Source: Mycolicibacterium sp. 018/SC-01/001 (GTDB lineage Bacteria; Actinomycetota; Actinomycetes; Mycobacteriales; Mycobacteriaceae). From it: a stretch of 64,000 nt of DNA. A model generated the notes under the pieces. It made no database searches, was not told where the DNA came from, and worked only from the letters and a program-made list of their open reading frames with translations. The first letter of the stretch is position 1. Every line of letters starts with the position of its first letter. This document shows positions 58,835 through 64,000 of this stretch, piece after piece. A program made the translations under genes and the position numbers. The stretch lies in the NCBI RefSeq assembly GCF_007096635.1, contig NZ_VKAA01000002.1, positions 186,001 to 250,000 on the forward strand, read 5' to 3'.

Positions 58835-60780
58835 GCGCTCACTCCGGTCGCTTCGGTGTCGATGGTGGCTGCCGCCAGCCGCGCGAATTTCGCTTTCTCG
58901 TTCTCTTTTTCAGCCAGCGTGCCGTCGAGCGCGGCATCGATGATGCCTTCGACCTCGTCGGCCAGGAATGCCATGCCCTCGACCTTGGTCACCGACTGCA
59001 CGTCCACGAGATAGCGGCCCCGCAGGAGCAGCGCCAGCTGGCCGAGGTTCATCTCCGGTACGACAACGCGCGAATAGCGGCCCAGCACCTCACCGAGATT
59101 GGCCGGGAGCGGGTTGAGGTGGCGCAGCTGCGCGTGGGCGACCTTGATGCCCTTGCGTCGGGCCCGCCGGCATGCCTCGCCGATGGGGCCGTAGCTGCTC
59201 CCCCAGCCCAGCATCAGCAGGTCTGCATCACCGGTCGGATCGTCGACCTCGAGGTCGGCGATGTCGATGCCGGCGACCTTCTCCTGCCGGAGCCGCACCA
59301 TCAGGTCGTGGTTCTTGGGCTCGTAGGAGATGTTGCCCGAGCCGTTGGCCGATTCTAGGCCGCCTATGCGGTGCGCGAGTCCCGGCGTGCCGGGCACGGC
59401 GAACTGCCGGGCCAGGGTCTCGGGGTCGCGCGCGTACGGCTGGAACGGCTGGCCCTCCTCGGCGAACGTGTGCTCGATCGGCGTGAACGTGCTGACGTCC
59501 GGGATGCGCCACGGCTCAGAGCCGTTGGCGATCGCGCCGTCGGACAGGATCATCACCGGCGTGTGGTAGTTGATCGCGATACGCACCGCCTCGACGGCGA
59601 TGTCGAAGCAGTCCGACGGGGACCGCGGGGCGAGGATGGCCACCGGCGATTCGCCGTTGCGGCCGAACATCGCTTGCAGCAGATCGGCCTGCTCGGTCTT
59701 GGTGGGCAGGCCGGTCGACGGTCCGCCGCGCTGGACGTCGATGACGATCAGCGGCAGTTCGGTCATCACCGCGAGACCGATGGCCTCCGACTTCAGCGAG
59801 ATACCCGGCCCGGACGTGCTGGTGACACCGATGGCGCCTCCGTAGGAGGCGCCGATCGCCGCACCGATGCCGGCGATCTCGTCCTCGGCCTGGAAAGTCA
59901 GGACGTTGAAGTTCTTGTGCTTGGACAGCTCGTGGAGGATGTCGCTGGCCGGGGTGATCGGATAGGTGCCGAGCACGACCTGCAGGTCGGACAGCTGGCC
60001 GGCGGTGACGATGCCGTACGCCAGCGCCGTGTTTCCCGAGATCTGCCGGTACTCACCGCTTTTCAGCTTCGCCGGCGCGACCTCGTAGGTGGTGCCGAAC
60101 GCCTCGGTGGTCTCGCCGTAGTTCCAGCCGGCCTTGAGCGCGAGCACGTTAGCCTCGGCCACCTCGGGCTTGCGGGCGAACTTCTCCCGGATGAACGCCT
60201 CGCTGTGCTCGAGCTCGCGGCCGTACATCCACGACAACAAGCCGAGCGCGAACATGTTCTTCGCGCGCTGACCGTCCTTCTTGCTGGCGCCGATCGACTC
60301 GACGGCGCCGAGGGTCAGCGTGGTCATCGCGACGGGCTGCACCACGTAGTCGGAGAGCTCGTCGGTCTCGAGTGGATTCGCGTCGTACCCGACCTTGGCG
60401 AGATTGCGCTTGGTGAACTCGTCGGAGTTGGCGATGATCAGGCCGCCGCGGGGCAGGTCGGACACGTTGGCCTTGAGGGCGGCGGGGTTCATCGCGACCA
60501 GCACGTCGGGGCGATCGCCTGCGGTGAGGATGTCGTAGTCGGCGATCTGGATCTGGAACGACGAGACCCCGGGCAGCGTGCCCTGGGGGGCGCGGATCTC
60601 GGCGGGGTAATTCGGCTGCGTCGCAAGGTCGTTGCCGAACAGTGCGGCCTCGGAGGTGAAGCGGTCCCCGGTGAGCTGCATGCCGTCGCCGGAGTCACCG
60701 GCGAAGCGGATGACGACCTTCTCGAGCTTCTGCCGGGGGGCGCTGGATGCGCCCGCAGTCACGGTGCCGTTGTCTGCCAC
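58831..60780 (-). CDS. korA: 2-oxoacid:ferredoxin oxidoreductase, fused gamma-alpha subunit
   Basis: 649 residues. N-terminal gamma domain (VVIRFAGDSGDGMQLTGDRF) fused to the alpha pyrimidine-binding domain (TYPITPASDILHELSKH, VTSTSGPGISLKSEAIGLAV). No extra [4Fe-4S] ferredoxin domain, consistent with the two-subunit 2-oxoglutarate-specific type. GTG 60780 has GGAAGG 7 nt upstream. First gene of korA-korB. Confidence 0.93.
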   Translation of the reverse strand: MADNGTVTAGASSAPRQKLEKVVIRFAGDSGDGMQLTGDRFTSEAALFGNDLATQPNYPAEIRAPQGTLPGVSSFQIQIADYDILTAGDRPDVLVAMNPAALKANVSDLPRGGLIIANSDEFTKRNLAKVGYDANPLETDELSDYVVQPVAMTTLTLGAVESIGASKKDGQRAKNMFALGLLSWMYGRELEHSEAFIREKFARKPEVAEANVLALKAGWNYGETTEAFGTTYEVAPAKLKSGEYRQISGNTALAYGIVTAGQLSDLQVVLGTYPITPASDILHELSKHKNFNVLTFQAEDEIAGIGAAIGASYGGAIGVTSTSGPGISLKSEAIGLAVMTELPLIVIDVQRGGPSTGLPTKTEQADLLQAMFGRNGESPVAILAPRSPSDCFDIAVEAVRIAINYHTPVMILSDGAIANGSEPWRIPDVSTFTPIEHTFAEEGQPFQPYARDPETLARQFAVPGTPGLAHRIGGLESANGSGNISYEPKNHDLMVRLRQEKVAGIDIADLEVDDPTGDADLLMLGWGSSYGPIGEACRRARRKGIKVAHAQLRHLNPLPANLGEVLGRYSRVVVPEMNLGQLALLLRGRYLVDVQSVTKVEGMAFLADEVEGIIDAALDGTLAEKENEKAKFARLAAATIDTEATGVSA

Positions 60781-61102
60781 TCACTTGCCTTCCGCGTCTT
60801 GATCCGCACTCGGTTGCTCGTCGCCGAGTGGTGATCCGTGGCGAATGTCCGTCGTGTCGCAGCCCGTCCGGTGCGCCGTCGATGGACACCCGTCAAGAAT
60901 TTGGTGTCACTGGCAGTACCGATTATTGCACTTCTCTTAAGGTCACCCATACCAGGCCCGCAGGTGTCGCGCCGATGGCGATGCGGCGAACACCCAGTTC
61001 AGGTCGCGTGGGCGGCGCAGCGAGGTATCGGGAATGTGGTTTTCGTCACGTCCGCGGGCGCTGAAAGTCTCTTAGAAAAGGTTACCGGCCGGTAGCGACC
61101 AG
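60781..61102. other. 322-bp gap between korA and the LacI gene
   Basis: No gene seen. It holds the korA upstream region, in which TTGACG on the minus strand (near 60898-60893) could be a -35 element, and the 3' flank of the LacI gene. A short inverted repeat GGTACCGG/CCGGTA-like segment near 61081-61095 could aid termination. Nothing else stands out. Confidence 0.4.
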
Positions 61103-62113
61103 CTACCCCGGAGCGGGCAGGTTGTACGGGGTGATGACCTGGATCGGTACCGGCCGGGCGGCCTCGGCCGGCAAAGCCCCGCGCTCGTGCAGGATCAGCC
61201 GCAGGGCCAGTCTGGCGTCGGCGCGCAGATCGTTGTGCAGCACGGCGGACAGCTTTCCCTCCCCCAGCAGGCGGCGATTGTCGGCGTCGAGGTCGTGGGC
61301 GACGAAGACCCGGCACGGGCGGCCGAGCTTTTCGAACGCCGCCACCGTCGCGACGTTGCCGCCGCCGACGGAGTACACCGCGTGGATCGCGGGGTGGGCG
61401 GCCAGCGCGTCGAGCACCAGTCGCTCGTTGCTCGCATCGATGCCGTCGCTGCCGCTGACCTCGACGATCGTGCGACCGGACGCGCGCAACGCCGACCGGA
61501 ATCCGACCTCGCGTTCCCCTTCGCCGCGGAACACGGTGCGACTGAGCGTGATCAGCACGTCCGAGGGTGCGTCCCCCAGCCACTGCTGGACCAGGTAGGC
61601 GGCGGTGACGCCGGCGCCGTGGTTGTCGATGCCGACGTAGCCGCTGCGCGCGCTGGCCGGGATGTCGGTCGTGTACGTCACCACCGGGACCCCGGACTCC
61701 ACCAGCCGGTCGACGGCCTCGGCGACCGATGGCTCGTCCTGCGCTTTCAAGATCACCCCGTGACTGCCACGGATTCGCGCCAGCGTGTCGACCATCTGGG
61801 CGCTCGAGCCCGCCTCCCAGAGATGGAACCGGGCCCGCAGCATGGCCGGCGCGAAGCCGGGAAGTTCGGCTTCGACTGCGGCGCGGAAGGCGTCGGAGAA
61901 CCGCTGCGGAGTCTGCATGACCACGTCGATGAGGTACCGGCGGCCGTTCAGTCGCAGCTGCGCGCGCTGCTTGTCCAGGTCGGCGATCGCCTGGTTGACC
62001 TCGGCGATGGTGGTTTCGCGGACGCCGGGCCTGCGGTTGAGAACGCGATCGACGGTCGCCTCGCTCAGCCCGCTCTGCTGCGCGATCTCCCGGATCTTGT
62101 ACCGATGCGCCAC
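61103..62113 (-). CDS. LacI-family transcriptional regulator
   Basis: 336 residues. N-terminal helix-turn-helix (YKIREIAQQSGLSEATVDRVLNRRPGVRE) and a periplasmic-binding-protein-like sensor domain. GTG 62113 is chosen because the helix-turn-helix begins there and AAAAGGGG lies 7 nt upstream; the longer frame to 62335 would cross the palindromic element. Divergent from a dioxygenase / Gfo-Idh-MocA operon, which it probably controls in response to a sugar or inositol-type ligand. Confidence 0.9.
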   Translation of the reverse strand: MAHRYKIREIAQQSGLSEATVDRVLNRRPGVRETTIAEVNQAIADLDKQRAQLRLNGRRYLIDVVMQTPQRFSDAFRAAVEAELPGFAPAMLRARFHLWEAGSSAQMVDTLARIRGSHGVILKAQDEPSVAEAVDRLVESGVPVVTYTTDIPASARSGYVGIDNHGAGVTAAYLVQQWLGDAPSDVLITLSRTVFRGEGEREVGFRSALRASGRTIVEVSGSDGIDASNERLVLDALAAHPAIHAVYSVGGGNVATVAAFEKLGRPCRVFVAHDLDADNRRLLGEGKLSAVLHNDLRADARLALRLILHERGALPAEAARPVPIQVITPYNLPAPG

Positions 62114-62134
62114 CGACGTGCCCCTTTTCTCCCC

Positions 62135-62195
62135 GCGAGCAGACGCGAACTCGAGTGGTTTCGCGGCGTGTCGCGTCGAGTTCGCGTCTGCTCGC
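62135..62195. repeat. 61-bp palindromic intergenic element, copy 2
   Basis: Arms 62135-62154 and 62176-62195 are perfect inverted repeats of 20 bp around a 21-nt spacer. The left arm is identical to copy 1 (1292-1311), and both spacers start GTGG. Here it sits in a divergent promoter region rather than between convergent genes, so it is not simply a terminator; it may be a dispersed repeat that inserted into the LacI leader. Confidence 0.8.
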
Positions 62196-62267
62196 CACGG
62201 GTGGTGAGGTGTTTTTGATGGGTTTTTGCCGTTGATTGCGGCCTCGATCACAGCAAGACTAGCGGCT

Positions 62268-63419
62268 ATGGCAACCTCTCTGCACCCGGCGGCGTGGCTC
62301 GGTGAGGCGGATTGCGATCTCGACGAGTTCCGCACGCAAGTCGAGCAGCAGACCGACCCAGCCGACTATCCGCACGCCGCAGATCTGCGCAGCAATGTCC
62401 TCGTCTACTCCGCCGCCGCGCCCGCCGACCGGCGCGCCCTGCAGGCGGAGCTCATCCGGGCCCTGACCGACGGCCCCGGCGTCGTCGTGTTCGCCGGCGC
62501 GTTCACCGCGGACGTCGTCGCGCGCACCAATGACGCGTTCTTCGCCATCGTCGAGCAGGAGCGCCAGGGTGGCCGGACCGCCGGCGATCACTTCGGCGCG
62601 CCGGGCGCCAACGATCGTGTCTGGAATGCCGCACAGAAGCTGGCGCTGCGCGATCCGCAGGCCTACGCCGAGTACTACGCCAACGACACGCTGGCACTCG
62701 TGTGCCAGGCCTGGCTCGGCCCGCGCTACCAGCTGACCTCACAGGTCAACATCGTCAATCCCGGTGGCGCAGCACAGGTTCCACACCGGGACTACCACCT
62801 CGGCTTCGTTCCCGCCGAGCATCTGGCGCAGTATCCGGCCCATCTGCACCGCATGTCGCCCGCACTGACCCTGCAGGGCGCCGTCGCGCACTGCGACATG
62901 CCGGTCGACAGCGGCCCGACGATGCTGCTGCCGTTCTCACAGCGCTTCGCCGGTGGCTACCTGGCCTTCAACCGGCCCGAGTTCATCGACTATTTCGCGC
63001 AACACCGCGTGCAGGTGCCCCTGACGGCGGGTGACGCGGTGTTCTTCAATCCCGCGCTCTATCACGGTGCGGGAGCCAACATGTCGAGCGACATCCGGCG
63101 CATCGCCAATCTGCTGCAGGTCAGCTCTCCGTTCGGCCGCGCGATGGAGGCGGTGGATCGTGCGGCGATGACGCGCGCGGTGTACCCGGTGCTGCGCCGG
63201 ATGCGCGCAACCGGCCGGCCCGAACACGAGTTGCGCAACGTCGTGATCGCCACCGCGGAGGGCTACGCCTTCCCCACGAACCTCGACAGCGATCCGCCCG
63301 TCGACAGTCTGGCGCCTCGCAGTCAGGTCGACATCGTGCTCGACGCCCTGGGCGAGGACCTCACCGAAGAACAGCTCGACACCGTGCTGACCGACTACCA
63401 CGATCGGAGAATGCCATGA
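62268..63419 (+). CDS. Phytanoyl-CoA dioxygenase-family protein
   Basis: 383 residues. Fe(II)/2-oxoglutarate-dependent fold with the facial triad His-x-Asp in VPHRDYHLGF and the distal His in ALYHGAGAN, then an Arg in DIRRIANLL for 2-oxoglutarate. Hydroxylates small molecules; the substrate is probably the sugar or polyol handled by the next gene. The ATG at 62268 is the first start after the LacI leader. It overlaps the next gene by 4 bp (ATGA). Confidence 0.85.
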   Translation: MATSLHPAAWLGEADCDLDEFRTQVEQQTDPADYPHAADLRSNVLVYSAAAPADRRALQAELIRALTDGPGVVVFAGAFTADVVARTNDAFFAIVEQERQGGRTAGDHFGAPGANDRVWNAAQKLALRDPQAYAEYYANDTLALVCQAWLGPRYQLTSQVNIVNPGGAAQVPHRDYHLGFVPAEHLAQYPAHLHRMSPALTLQGAVAHCDMPVDSGPTMLLPFSQRFAGGYLAFNRPEFIDYFAQHRVQVPLTAGDAVFFNPALYHGAGANMSSDIRRIANLLQVSSPFGRAMEAVDRAAMTRAVYPVLRRMRATGRPEHELRNVVIATAEGYAFPTNLDSDPPVDSLAPRSQVDIVLDALGEDLTEEQLDTVLTDYHDRRMP

Positions 63420-64000
63420 CCACCCTGGGTCTGATCGGCCTCGGCCGCATCGGCGCGTTCCACGCCGAGACCTTGACCAACCTGCCGCACGTGGAGCGCC
63501 TCGTCGTCACCGACGAACGCCCGCACGCCGTCGCCGAAGTGGCCGCCAAATACGGTGCCACGCCTGCGGATTCGGTCGCCGACCTGCTGGCGTCGGGAGT
63601 GGACGGCGTCGTCGTCGCCGCGGCGACACCGGCCCACGCCGAACTGGCACTGGCCGCGGTCGAGAAGGGTCTGCCCACGTTCTGTGAGAAGCCGATCGCG
63701 TCGACCGCGGCCGAGAGCGCCCGCGTCGCCGAGATCATCGCCCGCTCAGGCGTTGCGGTCCAGGTGGGATATCAGCGGCGCTTCGACTCCGCGTTCACCG
63801 CGGTCAAGCAGGCCGTCGACGCTGGTTCGCTCGGACGGCTGCACACGGTGCGCAGCACGACGATGGACCCCGCTCCCCCACCGATGGACTACATCCGCGG
63901 CTCGGGCGGCATCTTCCGCGACTGCGCCGTCCACGATTTCGATGCGATCCGCTGGGTGACGGGCCAAGAGGTGACCGAGGTCTACGCCACCGGCAGCGTG
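63416..64000 (+). CDS. Gfo/Idh/MocA-family oxidoreductase, 5' part
   Basis: First 195 residues; the gene runs off the right edge. Rossmann motif LGLIGLGRIGAFHAETL at the start and FCEKPIAST, the catalytic Lys of EKP, near residue 92, with GYQRRFD and the Asp/His pair of VHDFDAIRW. Typical of inositol 2-dehydrogenases and related sugar dehydrogenases. Cotranscribed with the dioxygenase and probably controlled by the divergent LacI protein. Confidence 0.85.
   Translation, partial: MTTLGLIGLGRIGAFHAETLTNLPHVERLVVTDERPHAVAEVAAKYGATPADSVADLLASGVDGVVVAAATPAHAELALAAVEKGLPTFCEKPIASTAAESARVAEIIARSGVAVQVGYQRRFDSAFTAVKQAVDAGSLGRLHTVRSTTMDPAPPPMDYIRGSGGIFRDCAVHDFDAIRWVTGQEVTEVYATGSV

Noticed and set aside
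60781..61102. tRNA or small RNA in the korA-LacI gap
   Set aside because: No cloverleaf or conserved tRNA boxes could be found; only weak promoter-like sequence.

Overview
The window is 64 kb of high-GC actinobacterial chromosome. Gene content and order match the M. tuberculosis segment from lepA (Rv2404c) to the korA/korB pair, as I recall it, so the source is a mycobacterium. The extra catabolic operons, two tandem rpf genes and the absence of PE/PPE genes and of eis suggest a fast-growing environmental Mycolicibacterium. No rRNA, tRNA, phage, insertion sequence or CRISPR array was seen. Coding density is high, and many genes overlap by 1-23 bp.

Layout. 1-2 kb: 5' part of lepA, an orphan MazF/PemK-like protein and a GNAT acetyltransferase. 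2-7.2 kb: a probable organosulfur-scavenging cluster, with a MetNIQ-type ABC transporter flanked by two flavin-dependent LLM monooxygenases. 7.2-9.7 kb: CBS-domain protein, aldo/keto reductase, RNase Z. 9.6-13.1 kb: transglutaminase / alpha-E / circularly permuted ATP-grasp operon. 13.3-16.8 kb: rpsT, holA, comEC, comEA. 16.9-21.6 kb: an accessory block (membrane protein, paired acyl-CoA dehydrogenases, SDR, amine-dehydrogenase-like protein) where M. tuberculosis carries eis. 21.6-24.8 kb: degV, octT, gpgP, rsfS, nadD, including two enzymes of methylglucose lipopolysaccharide synthesis. 24.9-29.9 kb: a GntR regulator divergent from an FGGY-kinase / GlpA-like / GlpB-like operon. 29.9-39.6 kb: VWA and MoxR ATPase, proA, PfkB kinase, nadE, isochorismatase, sirtuin, a protein of unknown function, proB. 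39.6-50.1 kb: obg, rpmA, rplU, rne, ndk, DUF4233 protein, folC, valS. 50.1-55.2 kb: DUF937 protein, saccharopine-dehydrogenase-like protein, S9 peptidase, FAD monooxygenase. 55.2-60.8 kb: two rpf genes, mobA, korB, korA. 61.1-64 kb: a LacI regulator divergent from a dioxygenase / Gfo-Idh-MocA operon that runs off the end.

Regulation visible in the sequence. At least thirteen genes have a TANNNT -10 hexamer ending 6-7 nt before the start codon, the layout of leaderless transcripts. They include two divergent pairs (19714/20555 and proA/33562) whose whole intergenic region is 23-31 bp. Crp-type palindromes (GTGA-N6-TCAC) lie upstream of the CBS-domain gene and of both rpf genes. A HutC/DasR-type palindrome (TGGTCTATACCA) lies between the GntR gene and its operon. 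rne has a 310-nt leader able to form a long-range stem. A 61-bp palindromic element (20-bp arms, 21-nt spacer) occurs twice, 61 kb apart. Unusual starts are inferred for lepA (ATT), rsfS (CTG), the short rpf (TTG) and the ATP-grasp gene (TTG).
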